Source of the DNA: Choanephora cucurbitarum
Taxonomy: Eukaryota; Mucoromycota; Mucoromycetes; Mucorales; Choanephoraceae
Direction of reading: 5' to 3'
Length of the DNA stretch: 64,000 nt
NCBI GenBank assembly: GCA_025331435.1
Contig: JAIWNI010000030.1
Coordinates: 1 to 64,000, forward strand
This document shows, piece by piece, positions 1-12,500 of this stretch. Under the pieces are notes generated by a model that was given only the letters and a program-made list of their open reading frames with translations, had not been told where the DNA came from and did no database searches. The translations under genes were made by a program, and so were the position numbers. The number at the start of each line of letters is the position of its first letter. Position 1 is the first letter of the stretch.

Positions 1-1911
1 GTAAGAGTACCGAGAAAGAAAAGAGGAAAGAAAGAGAGGAAAAAAAGAGTCAAAAGAAAATATATTCTTTTGTGTTCACATTATCTTATGAAAGCTTGTG
101 TTCCTGACAACGTGGAGCCATACAACGCCAGCCTGTTGATGAGATTGAGACGCAGCTTTAATTCTGGTCAACCGTCTTACTAAATGTCTTTTTTTTATGG
201 CGTTCTTGAGGTGTTAGAGTATCACACTTCAAGACGATGTAAGCAACAGAACAGAGGCATAAAATAAAGTAAGCAGTAGACCGACCAAAGGTACATTTTT
301 CTCTTTTCTCGAAATGTCATAAGCATAATGTTTCATCGTGGCAGGATCATTTAAGAAGCTAGATACAAATACAAAAGAAATACCTGCAGAAAGGGGCTAT
401 TTTTCAAAAAAAAAAAAGGGTTCATTAGCTTGACTTATCCTGCTGCTCTTTACAACTTCAAGGAATTTCTTTCCTTAGCCTCTCTGAAATAGCTTTTTCA
501 AGTATCCTTATTGTTTAAGCCCATCGAGTTATTATAGTATATTTCCGCCAATCAGCTTGCTTGCTGGCTTTAAGACAGACAGGGAAGAATCCTGAAAGCA
601 CAACAGTTTGTGCGATAACCCTAAATCATACGTGACACTATGTTAAAATAAGAGTAACATGAATTGTCATTAGACATTTGTAACCTAACACTGAAATCCA
701 ACCAACTAAAAGCAAAACATAAACAGTCTTAGAGAGCATAAAAAGAAGAAAAGGATCTTAAATTTTCTTATCCCTTAAAACAACTTACAAAGCGACTAAA
801 TAACAAGGTTCTCATCTACAATGTATTTGGCAACTGGGCGGGATGTAGGATTAGATATATGAGCGACAGATGTACTACATGCTTTAATATGCGAAGATGC
901 AAGGCATGGTCTATCTTCCCCAAAGGTTGTTTTTTATTGAACTTTCGAGTAAATACAAAGGGACTCTTCTCATAGAATACAAGCATGTCTCTTTTTACTT
1001 TATTGAAGACGGTTTGATAACTAAATTTGAGGAGACTCTAAGTATATTGTAGGCACACCTATGATTTTAGATTGCCAATATGTTAAACATATTAAAGTTT
1101 GATGTAAAGGAAACTCCTGTTATGTTAACATAAAACGTAATGCATTATCTATTCTCCCTCTCTTCTTCTTTCTTGGTCAAGTATTCGGATAGCTTAGCAG
1201 TTTCGATTCTTTGCAGTCATTGCGTTTTGAATTTACAAGTCAACATGTATAGTTTTGATTGATTTGCTTCAGAATGCAAGCTAAAGAACTCCTTATTCTA
1301 CGTTGGATTGCATATGTTATATGGATCTAGTTCTATCATGAAATTCAATGGCAGGCTCATTGTTAACTAAGTGTGCCGTCTTATCTCAGACAAGCATAAA
1401 GAGCTTTGTGATCTTTAAGCAAATTTACAGCAATATGGAAGATATAGTCATATATCAGTTATGAAAGTTAAACTTAATGCTTACTTTGTTCTCTAATGGT
1501 TTCACATAAAATTCCGCATGCATTAAGATCGACATAGAGAGTGTTCGGAATGTACTCAATTTAGATTAAATTTCCCAAAGGCATGTTTTAAGAACAAAAG
1601 TTGGATAACCTAGTGATTCCATACTCCTGTGTAAGATAGAGAAAAATGTTGTTGTATATACGGACTACAAAAGCCTAAAAAACCATTCATGTTTTGTATG
1701 TAAAAGATAATTTCAATATACTTTTGCAAGATAGATGATTGACAGCTGATCTAGAAACAAACGGCTTCTAAAAACAAACCAGCTTTATCGAGATTGTACA
1801 ACAAGCAGGTCCAACAGAATTGTACCGCATAATTCTATATTTTAATGAAACAAGAGTAACCGAAAAAAAAGTTGACAATGAAAATACTATGGTATTTCAA
1901 AGACACTAAAC
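1..1911. other. Intergenic stretch, no gene seen
   Basis: AT-rich sequence with frequent stops in all frames. I recognise no coding exon, tRNA or repeat element in it. The last part should hold the 3' untranslated region of the acyl-CoA ligase gene that ends at 1912 on the minus strand. The purine-rich beginning (1-60) could belong to an intron or untranslated region of a gene outside the window, but nothing shows this. Confidence 0.5.
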
Positions 1912-3589
1912 CTAGGTACTACTGTTCGCTTGTTCAATAAGAAGAAGACGTTGTATTTTACCTGTGGAATTTCTAGGAAATGCATCGATGACTATAAGAC
2001 CGCCTCTCAAGCACTTTTCATCAGGCAAATGACTATTAACATATTCTATGATTTCGTTGGCAATTGCATCATTATGTTTCTGAGTGTCTACCAAGGACAC
2101 ATAGGCACGAGGGACTTCTGTAACTAGTTCTGGTTGATAGACTCCGATAACTGCACAGTCAGATACTTTAGGATGGCTCATCAGGATAGCTTCAATTTCA
2201 ACAGGATAGATATGGTGCAGCTTATATTTGATCAAGTCTTTGCCACGGCCAACATAGTAAAAACAGCCGTCTTCATTGATTCGAAAAAGATCTCCTGTAC
2301 GGAAAAACCCATCGGAGTCAAAAGCTTTAGCAGTTGCTTCAGGATCTCGATAATAGCCCGGCATTAGTGTAGGACCCTTTATAAGAAGCTCGCCTGTCTG
2401 ACCAGTGGAAGCTTCGTTGCCTTCCTCGTCAATAAGTTTTGCAGAAAATCCACCAGACAAATAACCAACACCGCCCGCACTAGAAATGGCAGGTGTTACC
2501 GTAAACATACCTACTATTTCTGTCATAGAGTATACGTTAAGCACAGCAAGACCAAGTCGTTCTTTGGCATCTGAAATAACATCTTGACTTGAGGCGGCGC
2601 CACAGCATATGACTGATTTGAGAGAGGAGAGGTCATATTTGGCCGCTACTTGATCTCTTGCTAATGCGGAAAGAATATAGGGTTGCGTAACCATCGTGCC
2701 TACTTTGTGGCTCTCAATGGCTGTGCAAAGCCCCTCAAAAGTATAATGGGGCATAACATATACTGTATAACCAAGAACAAAAGACTGAATCAAAGCCGTT
2801 GCAAGAGAAGAAACATGATGAAATTCAGTGTAGGCTAAAATGCTTGGCATAGGGATCTTGAGGCGCTCAGTAAGCATTGAAGTTCGAACCATCATGTATT
2901 GAGAAATCATAACTGCTTTTTTTGCGCCAGTCGTACCAGATGTAAAATAAAGGTAAGCAGGAGACTTGGCGATATCTTCAGGTGTGTAAGAATAGGGCTT
3001 GGCTAGCTCATTTCCATTGAACAGAAATGTATCTAAAGCACGAGCATCATTTATGTCTTGTTTCCCAAATACCAAAACAGTTACTTTATTGCTATCATAA
3101 TTCTTGACAGCTTCAAGAACATTATTCAATGACTCTGGATGGGCGATGATTATTTTTGGTCGAACAGTATTCATGTCGCTTATAATTCTTTCTGGTGATG
3201 ATGTGTGTTCAATTGCAGCACTAATACCTCCTAGAATATTGTAGGGGTATCATATTTAATCTCCAAATCCTGTTGTCCTTTATTTTGCTACTTGTTTGCT
3301 TACCAACACATAGAGCACCAAACATGACAACAGGATAGTGTATGTGATTGGGTGAGCAGATAGCAATCACATCGCCCTTACTGAGACCTAGTTTTGTCTG
3401 GAAGGCAAAACCTGCCTTGAGAATCAATTCATGTGCTTGGCTAAAGGTAAGGCAGTTTCTTGGATCTTCAACATCAACAAAGAGAAGCTTGTCTCTATGC
3501 ATCTCAATACGCTTCTGTTCAAAAATGAGATCATAGAGTGACAAGTCCTTAGGAACATTTAGATCAGAAAACTTGGAGTGGTAAACCAT
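1912..3589 (-). CDS. Acyl-CoA ligase, 4-coumarate-CoA ligase-like (AMP-binding family)
   Basis: Two exons, 3589-3304 and 3230-1912, joined in a split Gly codon, give a 534-residue protein, a normal length for the 4CL/acyl-CoA synthetase branch of the ANL superfamily. These enzymes activate a carboxylic acid with ATP as an acyl-adenylate and transfer it to CoA. The adenylate P-loop FTSGTTG lies at about residues 191-197, the hinge region GRGKDLIKYK follows, and the C-terminal PRNSTGKIQR carries the conserved catalytic lysine. The protein ends in ...NSST, so the SKL-type peroxisomal signal common in fungal 4CL-like enzymes is absent; a cytosolic place is therefore possible. Substrate cannot be read from the sequence. 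The start is the first ATG before the conserved N-terminal domain. The gene is divergent from the PP2C gene, with 509 bp between the start codons. Confidence 0.88.
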
Positions 3590-4098
3590 CGTACAACAAG
3601 CAGATTGAGAATAAAAGAGAGAACAAACTTGGATGCTCTGCAGAAGTCATTTTAACTTTTCTTGTTGTTGTACAGCTGCATTGACACCCTGAAGAATGAA
3701 CACAAGAGGTAAAATTCACACATTTTTACGTAAGCTTCTCAGTAGGATGCCTAAAAGATTTAACCTATTTAAACTTGCTGGACACACTTTTTCTTTTAGC
3801 ACTACACAGTGGGGTAATCTATAAGCCCTTAGGAAAAAGTAAAGACCGATTTTCATCCTTAAGTGCGAATTATATAAGAAAAAAAAAGAAGGTACTATGA
3901 CTAGATGGCATTTGTCTTCACTTTTGCCGTCTTTTTGATCAAACATTTCAAAAACTTCATGAAGCTGACGATTCATAGGAAACTTCAAAAACAGAAAGAA
4001 AACAAATGAGCAATGTATCTTTGACTTAGTGCTACATTTACTCACTATCTATTAAAATAAACTTTCTTTTTTTGTGGTCTCCCTTTTTATTCACTAAA
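3590..4098. promoter_or_regulatory. Divergent promoter region, ligase / PP2C
   Basis: This 509-bp gap separates two start codons facing away from each other, so it must hold both 5' ends. A minus-strand reading frame at 3716-4045 has no family resemblance and I do not count it as a gene. No specific binding site is claimed. Confidence 0.5.
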
Positions 4099-5758
4099 AT
4101 GTCTATCCCTGTACGTACTATTACCACTCTTGCAGGTCTTAGCCTTACTGGCGCAGGCGGCTACTATTACGCTACAACAAAAAAGCTGACGACTGACAGT
4201 AACGGCTCGGTTGACATAAAACAAGAACAGCAGCCTAAGCATTATGATCATCGCCCCTTCACTCTCCTCAGCAACCAAGACATTGATGAACGCTTGCGTT
4301 CAGGCCAGTTGGTCACTAAGTCGCCTACAAAATATGTCAAGGCTATCTACACAAACCAGTTACCTTCCAATAATCCTGTCGAAGATAACTACAGCATCAA
4401 CACCTTTCAAGATGGCCTGATTGCTGGTGTCTATGATGGTACACTAGACACATTCATAAACGCGTTTAACAAAAGTATGATTAATGAGCTTATTTTCTTT
4501 GATACAAAGGTCATATTGGCCCTCACTGTTCTCGACTCATAAAGAAACAACTGCCCATCTATATGGCTCGAGAATTACAACAGAGTAAAGAAGGGATAGA
4601 AGCAGCTATTTCTACAGCATTTGAAGATTTGGACCAAGATATCCAACAACGATTCTATGACATATTTCCCAAAAACTTGAAGCATACAACTGAAAAGGAC
4701 ATTCAAGCTGCTGTAGCTCGTCAACCTGATCGTGCTGCTGCAGAAGCCATTATCAATGAGGCCATCAATGGCTCTTGTGCCTGTATAGTCTATCTCAAGG
4801 ATGGATATATTTATTCTGCTAACACTGGTGATTCTCGTGCTGTCAGTAAGTGGTCGCCTTAGCTACTATGTAAAGACTGAATTGAAACCGACCTTATTTG
4901 TTAGTTGTAAGTCAAGATGAAGATGGCAAATGGAAGGGTAGGCGTCTAGTAGATGAACAATCGCCCGCCGATCCTAAATGGAAAGCTCATATGCTCTCTC
5001 AGCATCCTCCTGAAGAATCTGATGTGATTGTTATGCGTAATCGTATATTTGGTCTTATTGCTGTGGGCGGTTGTAAGTAGAATGCTTGCGGTGATGAACT
5101 TCTTTATGCCTAACTTATTTTTTTTTTCCAAAAAAAAAAAGCATTCGGTGATATTATGTACAAAGTGCCTGTTGAATATCAAATGAAAGTCCTTCCTTTC
5201 ATTCCTTATGACAGCTACAAAACGTTTGCTCGCTATCATCATCGCATTGTTGTTCATTACCGTACACCACCCTATCTTCAATCTAAGCCCATTGTTACTA
5301 AGCATAAGTTGGAAAAGGGAGATCGATTTGTTGTGTTGGCAACAGACGGTCTTTGGGACGAACTTAGTTGGGATGATGTGCGTAGCTCTGACGGTGATCA
5401 AGAGGCTGCCAATATCTTGAGTACTTGGAAGCAGAAGAAGGATGTCAACCCTGCTACCCATCTTGTTCGCCAGTCATTGCTGCTTGATGCTGTTTATAAG
5501 AATCTTCATATTAGGGAACCAGTAGAAGATGAGACACTCGAGATGTCTAAGCGATTAACTCGAAAGCCCTCTAGAAATTACCGTGATGATATTACAGTCA
5601 CTGTGATTGAGTTAGATACGACAGATGCTGCACCTGTATATGAGCAAGTTGGACCTGTGAATGAAGCTGAAGAAGTAAACGCCGATGTGCCTCGTTTAGC
5701 TAAGCCTTCTAACACATCTTCTTCATGGTTTTCTGGCTGGATTTGGTCTCGTCTTTAA
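4099..5758 (+). CDS. PP2C-type protein phosphatase, pyruvate dehydrogenase phosphatase-like
   Basis: Four exons, 4099-4438, 4510-4845, 4905-5072 and 5142-5758, give 486 residues. The metal-binding PP2C motifs are all present in order: VYDGHIG (spanning the first splice site), ANTGDSRAV, a GGSFGD box, LATDGLWDEL and RDDITVTVIE. The family dephosphorylates Ser/Thr with two Mg/Mn ions. The N terminus (MSIPVRTITTLAGLSLTGAG) is basic and then hydrophobic, like a mitochondrial targeting sequence with an inner-membrane anchor, and the overall pattern fits fungal [pyruvate dehydrogenase]-phosphatases, which reactivate the E1 subunit in the matrix. That substrate is an inference. The ATG at 4099 was chosen because the frame upstream has no other ATG and the peptide after it looks like a presequence. 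Confidence 0.88.
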
Positions 5759-5904
5759 ATATTCTAAATAAACATTGTTTTTTTCATGCCTTTCACTCTA
5801 CGACTAGTTTTCAAAATACCGACACAATTCAGGCAGAAAATCAACTCAACAATTTCACGCATAACAAGACTTATTCTTTTGCGAAAACCTGACCAGAACC
5901 ATAA

Positions 5905-6183
5905 CCTCAGATTACTATTGATTCGGGCAGCCAACAAAAGCCTTCTTTAGGGTTTTCAAATGATGAGGCCCAATTTGGTATTGATGCAGCAAACGAAAAT
6001 AATGCATTAGATTGTATCTTCTAGAGCCTAAATACATTAGATGATAGATTCCATTCTGTTTCTCAGTATTCAAATGTGTTTATGAACAAACCAACTAATG
6101 CTTCTTGGAATTTTCAATCGGAGTTAATTGACAAAACGGATCGGCAATGTTCATTCAACAATATGACAGTTAAAAAGGAATAA
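5905..6183 (+). pseudogene. Coding-like relic with one internal stop
   Basis: One plus-strand frame stays open for about 92 codons apart from a single TAG at 6022-6024, and closes at TAA 6181-6183. In such AT-rich sequence several stops would be expected by chance. The translation is rich in Asn, Ser, Gln and Asp (for example SGSQQKPSLGFSNDEAQFG before the TAG) and looks like disordered protein. There is no start codon at its head and stops lie just upstream (5890, 5902). It may be a decayed exon, perhaps of a low-complexity protein, or the 3' exon of an unrecognised gene in which the TAG is genuine. Family not recognised. Confidence 0.35.
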
Positions 6184-6407
6184 TTTTGTTATTAAAAAAG
6201 CTCGTACAAGCCAGGTGTATATGAAAAAATACAAGAGAGAGAGAGAGACAGGAAGGTATTAAGGAGATCGAAAAATAGGCGGGAAGGAAACATAGCTTAT
6301 ATTTTACAGCTAGAATTAATAAAACAGTATTAAGTAATGTAAATCTAAAAAAAAAATCTAAAGGGTAACAACGCTGGGATCACCATTCTACTCCCCCAAT
6401 TAAAAAG

Positions 6408-8642
6408 TTAGTTATTTCCATCTTTTGATCTATAAATCCTACTTACAAATGGATGGCGCCAGCCACATTGAAATTCATCTTTTTTGTAAACTCGATCCTG
6501 GCTGGTTGATGTGTTATAGCCAATATGATACATCAGTAATGTCTTGCTTGTGACAAGAGAATTGGCACAGCTTGAACATTCAGGTAAGTCGCCCATCAAA
6601 CATCTTTGAATGATGATATCAGGCGGCATGTCTTTATATTGTAACAATAGTCGAGAGGATAAACGGGCTGCAGATGGCTTCAAGAAGAGGCCGCTAAAAC
6701 AGAAACCTATGAGATCATCTTTTCTTCATGTTTTTTTTATTGTCTTACCTTCCGCCTGTACCCACAAAGACGCCACAGTGATGAGGAGCGTTTTTCTCAG
6801 CCTTATAAATGACATTTTCAATTTCATGCCATTCATGTAAGCCACAAACAGGAAAATCATCTTCCATCAGCGCATAGTACGTACTTTGATATTGATTCGA
6901 CACCTGATCCAATGCTTTGGAGACGTGTAATCGCTGGTTTAATTCCTCTCCTTCTTCGTGTATCCAACGAAGGTACTGTTGGCCTTTGACTGTGTTTGAA
7001 AAACGAGCCTTGGCTGACTCAAACTGAGTATGGTTGGAGAAGTGTGTGTAGATGACAGCTTGCATGCGACGATAAGGCGAGTCAGCAGCAGGGTATTCAG
7101 GCCAGTTTGCTAAATAAGACTCGATAGTTCTCGTCAAGTAAGCAGGATCCCCACGTCGAGGAGCAGTCATAAAGATGAAGGTGAATAAATAAGGATCTTG
7201 AGAGATTGTGTTCAATTCAGCTGGAGTCACTTTAAATTCGCGAGTATAGTAGGAGTTCCACAGCATCAATATAGGCACTGTCAAGCCAATTACCATTGTA
7301 CCTTTCTGGATAGCGCTCCAAATCAATCGCCAAAGAGGTGTGCGACGATATCTTTCAAGTGTGATAAACTCAGCCATGTCTTTCACTTTGCCAGAATCTG
7401 TGCGTTTCTCAAAGGCCAAGACTGTCTGAAGCAAAATGGTTGCGACAAATCCAGTAACAAGACCAGAGACAGACCACCACAATATGTTTCTAGATGTGTA
7501 GTTGGCAAGACACATGAGAAGTTGAAGTGTAACTTTTCGAACAGTTAATTTGTTGTCGTTGCTATTTGTGTTTGCTTGTCCATAGATCAAGATGTACTTA
7601 TCGTCAATACTAAGTGACTGTACCACAAGTAATGCAAACAAGAATGGTGAAAGGCCTATGGATGTACACATAAGATCGTAAATAAAGTGTGAAAATAAAA
7701 ATAAGCATAAAACGTACCTTGGCTGCATTCATGCATGGAATTGCTAAAGAACAAAGAAGGGACAGCCCAACCAGTTGATTTGGAAAAAACAAATCCTAAC
7801 AAGATACGCAATCCGGATACAATGGAAAAAAGCATGCCCAAAAGCTCTACGAAGCGTAAGGTGCCGCCAACCATATGAGATAATGATTCCTCGAATAAAC
7901 CTAAAATTAGTATGTTCCAGCCATACAATACTATATTTGGAACTGTCCAGTTGAACAAAAAAGGCGAAAGAATCAGGTTCTTGATATCCAGACGATGAAT
8001 GACATAAGAGGGTGCAGAACAGGAGAGATGAATCACATTAAGAAAATTAAGTGTGGAAACAAGCAGCGCTATGACAATCATATAACGTGTAACGACAGGT
8101 AATGGCCACAGGCAAAGCAGTTTTTGCGATTTGCCTTTATCTGTCTTTGTGTTGTTGCTAAAGGACCGAGGACGATGGTGTCGAACAGCATATTTTGAAT
8201 TTTTACGAGTATATGATTTGGCGCTATTGCTGGCAAGTCGAGATTTGTTGGATGGCAAAGACGTACTGTGGTGATTGGGTATAGGTTCTGAAATCCAGTT
8301 CATGAGAGGCTGTGGGTTTTGTTTTGAAATGTCATCAGAAGTAGATCTTTCCTTTTCGTAATCAGGTCTAGATGAGTAAGTGTCTGCAAGGTGGATATGG
8401 CTGTGATCTAAATTGACAGTCTTATTGTTGCTTTTAATGGAATAATTATTAGTGTTGTTGTAGTCTGTGGTATGTAGGCCTGAAATTGAAGGGACTGGTG
8501 AGTTGGTGTGCTGCATCGTTGTGTTAACAGAAGAAGGAAAGGTGGCTTCAGTATCATTGGCTGAGGTATTTGACTGATTGGATCTTGTCACTTCTTGTAC
8601 AAGTCTGACAGAACCAAACATTTTAAATAGGGAATCCCGCAT
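6408..8642 (-). CDS. Multi-pass membrane glycosyltransferase, PGAP4-like GT domain
   Basis: Three exons, 8642-7718, 7655-6749 and 6693-6408, give 705 residues. Residues 1-185 are polar, Ser/Asn-rich and probably cytosolic. Hydrophobic segments lie near 187-205, 222-248, 264-288, 309-325, 366-390 and 429-445. After the last comes a glycosyltransferase-like region with FMTAPRRGDPAYLTRTI (about 470-486), an acidic LMEDD (571-575) resembling a metal-binding acidic motif, and GVFVGTGGSGLFLKPSA (about 603-619). The order resembles the GPI side-chain GalNAc transferase PGAP4, a Golgi enzyme. The extra membrane region before it (ITSP-like SPFLF, then GLSPFLFALLVV) recalls a rhomboid-like fold without the catalytic GxSG. 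Membrane glycosyltransferase is fairly sure; the exact donor, acceptor and rhomboid relation are inference. Confidence 0.72.
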
Positions 8643-9509
8643 ATCTCTATGAGCCGAGAAATATGTTTACTGGTAGAAATTAAAGAAGAAAGTTGAGGAG
8701 AGAAAGAGAGAAGAAAAAGGAAAAAGGAGGGGCGAAATGATAAAAAAAGAACTTTTGTGTAAGATTCATTTACAGCCAACAATTTAGCTCTTTCGATTAC
8801 CAAATGTAGTTTCATTTGTTTGATTTTGATAATTTGAGTGAGCGATCTCTTTTTTTTTGGGCAATTTAAACAGTTCATTTTTTGCTAGCTTTCATCTACC
8901 TTGATACTATACATTTATATGACTACATTGGCTTGTAAGAGAACACAGTCAGTTTGACAGTAATAGAAGCAGCTATATAACATGTTTCAGAAGCATAGAT
9001 TTCTGTTCCTGTATTTACCGTTTCTCGAAATTATTGATACACCGCAACACATTTTCTGCCTGTCATTTGACACAATTTTAAAAATAACTTTGGCACACAC
9101 CTCATTGGTTATAGTGCTCTTTGTTTCCCTACAAGAGACATATAAGCCTAAAGTGGGTCGACTCTAGAATCAATTCTTGCACACAAGAGATTGCATTTGT
9201 TGAAAAATTCTCTAAATTGAGCATATTGGGAGTTGACTATTCTTGGCTACATTAGTATTATGTTTATGCTTACTACCATATGAAATCTCCCAATGCTAAA
9301 CAAAATCACAAAAGAGTTCTCCGTGTTGTCTATCACCATAACAATTAATGGAAACTCATGCTTGATTTATAGAAGCTTTTGTGAAGAGAAGCAAAGCCAG
9401 TTCGTTATATATATATATATATATGTGATCATTTTCTGACCTGCATTAGTATATATATACACAATCAGCAAGAAATCATTTTTTTGTTGTTGTTCTAACT
9501 TTGTTTATT
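8643..9509. other. Intergenic stretch with a TA microsatellite
   Basis: This gap holds the promoter of the glycosyltransferase gene (minus strand, start at 8642) and the 3' end of the M16 protease gene. A perfect TA dinucleotide run lies at about 9406-9424. A plus-strand frame at 8982-9167 shows no family likeness and I do not count it as a gene. Confidence 0.5.
9406..9424. repeat. TA microsatellite
   Basis: Perfect TA run downstream of the M16 protease stop codon, in intergenic sequence. Confidence 0.75.
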
Positions 9510-12500
9510 TTAAGAAGACATTGGGTTACGCTGAAACATATTGAGTGCATAGACATCTTCTATCCTGATAATCTGTGCAGGATGTCCCATAAGCTGAAAT
9601 GATTGTGCTACCTCTGTGCTTTTTGCACAAGATGTTACGATGACATGATTAGATCGATTTGGATCAAACAAGGGTAAAATATATTTTTTCAAGACAGACA
9701 TCACGTCTAACATGCTGACTATCTATTTTTTCAAAAGGATGGTAAGCTAGATCTTGATTTTATATTTCTTTGCCTGATTGTACCTGTACTGCCTTGAATA
9801 AATCTGTCTTTCTGTATTGACTTTGCTTTAGAACCTTACTGATGAATGATTGAGACGCTGCAATAGGCCGTGTGTTTTCGCAGTCAGCAATATCAAAAAT
9901 AACACTACTTTTAGCACCATCTAATGCAAACACATCAAAAGATTGTTCCCCTACAGCTAATTGATGAGTTGCCCTTTTGATTTGCTCGAATGCATTAGTA
10001 ATATTAGAGGACTGCAAGATTCTTAAGTTGATAAGCCCAGATTCTGTAACATTGGTAATCCAACAACGGTACGCAAGCCCCAAACCTCTTACAAGTCGAC
10101 TGTAGACTCCTTCCATGGCATGAAGCATCTCAATCAGTACAAGCAATGGAGGTATTTCGGCTGAATCAAAGCTGCAAGGGCCTTTGGTAGTATGAGACGA
10201 ATAAGAGCTTTCTGTCGAAGGCAGCATGATAATAGAAGTCTAGATTTTAACATAAGCGATAGCATCAGTTTTCTTGGTCCTAAGTTTGTGTTCTCTTTTT
10301 TCTCGTCTCTCTCTATAAAATGAACGTACACATCTACCAGGATTCAAACCGTAAAAACCAAAGGCATCTCTTGATCTAATGACAGGAGGTATCGATTTTA
10401 TGTCTTTCTATTAATGGCATCAAACATCTATTCTTGGCTGCCTGTGAGAGTGACATGATTTATTTACCTGATGCTTTTTCCAGATCCCAAATGCACTTTT
10501 TGGCCTTCTCAATTCCAGTATATTTCCTGTTACATGAATTCTAAGGTTTTCGCCTTGGCATACTATATTCAAGAAGTCAGATCTATATTTCATGCGTCGC
10601 CTTCTTTTGGAGTCATTACAAATGGATTTGAATTGATTCATGTTCTGAATGATCTCTTCTGGATTACTTTTAAGAGTATCAACTACTTGAGGAAGGAAAG
10701 CATCTTGATGCAAATAACTACAAGAAGCCTCCGTAGACTTATCTATATCGGTGTTGATAGCTCTCATTGTCCAGTCAGCCACTAGCTTTCCATTTCTTTT
10801 TGCTTGCGGAATATCATGAAGTGTTTTGTTGGCCGCTACTATAAGTCTGTTCACAAACCATACACACAAAGGTCAGTTATGTCTTCTTTTATGTAAAGGC
10901 ATGAATGTACCGCTCTTTTGTAAACTGAATGTCCCACATAAGATGCTTCAACCACTGTATACCTAAAGCATATTTTTTGGCTTCAACTTTGATTGACAAC
11001 ACTATATATTCTCTAAAAGAAGCTTGATAGCCTAGAGAAGAGCTGTATGAGATAACGTCCATATCTAACTTTTGAACTACATCTGTGTGATCCAAGTATC
11101 TTGTTGCTATGTACATTGGAGAAGCAAAGACTGTGTCCATATATATACGACCATAAGGCTTTAAATGAGATGGTATTGTGCTAGTGTTCATATAGACCGA
11201 TAGATTAATAAAAGCCGATTGAATATCTAGAAAAAATTAGCATAAACAAAACCAAGTTTACATGCCTCACGCTAACTGAAAAGAAAAAGGCTTACGATCA
11301 TATTGAATAAAGAAGGGAATATTTGTTGAATGTCCGTCTTTGTTTATATGGTCTTGAACTACATTTTGATAGAGTGAATGCTCTTCGTGATATGGATTCA
11401 ACGCTGTAACAACATCAATAGAGGGTATACTAGAAGCATCAGGTATAGGAAATCCCTCCATGATTTTGGAAGGTATGCGCATACCATTCGCATGCATAGC
11501 ACATTCGAGTTTTCTACCAAGGTTATGAAGGTTTTCTTCTCCCAGTAGTGCTCTTTGTTTTTCTATTCTATGTTTCTCTTTCTGAGATATGCTTTTGGAT
11601 AGAGTATAAGATGGTTTTCCGATGATAGCTGTATATGATGTATCTAGATAAGCCCTAATCAAATCAAATAGAGAGGTTGGTATGTTGATATTTTGTTTTT
11701 TGACTACTTACTCTTTCAATAAGCGTAGCCAGTCTGTTCGACTGAACTTTTCGATAGTATCTAGATATTTGGCCTGTTGCAAAGCGTCTGCAAAGTCATT
11801 GCTTGTCAAATCTCCATATAGACATGCTAATGAACATATATGTTAGTACAATGACTTTCCAAAAGAAATCTGTTGCAATACAAAAGCACCTGTAATAGCA
11901 GGCAGGGCAACCGTATACGTTGCGCATGTTTCATATTCATCTAAAAACTACAATAGAAATAAATGATAAATGTCAACTCTTTTGATTTGCATGAGCTTTT
12001 TCTACTTTGAGTCTTTCTTTGCATATCAAAGCTTGCATTCGCTTCATATCTATATCCTGTTTAAGAAAAATCGATCTCAAGATGGCCATCAGCTTTGGAA
12101 CAAGCTGGTCTGCTTTATCCAAGGGAACGTTCTGGAAATCAGCGGTCATAGCAATACGACTTCTCTCTTGCATTCGAAAGCCAAGCTCAGTACAGTGAGG
12201 TTCACTTTGCTCAACAAAAGCTCGCTTTAGTGGAGATATAGGGCTGTCACTCAAGTATGCATTCAAAATATGCATTGATTGAATTTTGAGGAATTCGTTC
12301 CATGAGGGACCGAGCCAAGTTACTGTAATGTTGCCCAAGTTGTTAGATGACTCTTCTGGAAAATAAACTGTCTCTATTTGGTTATGTATTATATCAGGTA
12401 TATGAGGGGCTGGAATCCATGGCTTGCTATGATTTTTTACTGACTGCTGATTTCCATGATCATAATGCTGTCTATCTAGAATCGATTTATCAATATGCTC

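Noticed and set aside
3716..4045. Minus-strand frame of 109 codons in the ligase/PP2C promoter
   Set aside because: Phe/Leu/Lys-rich composition typical of translated AT-rich DNA; no family likeness.
4946..5461. Minus-strand frame of 171 codons opposite the PP2C gene
   Set aside because: It overlaps conserved PP2C exons on the other strand and crosses their intron; it has no recognisable domain.
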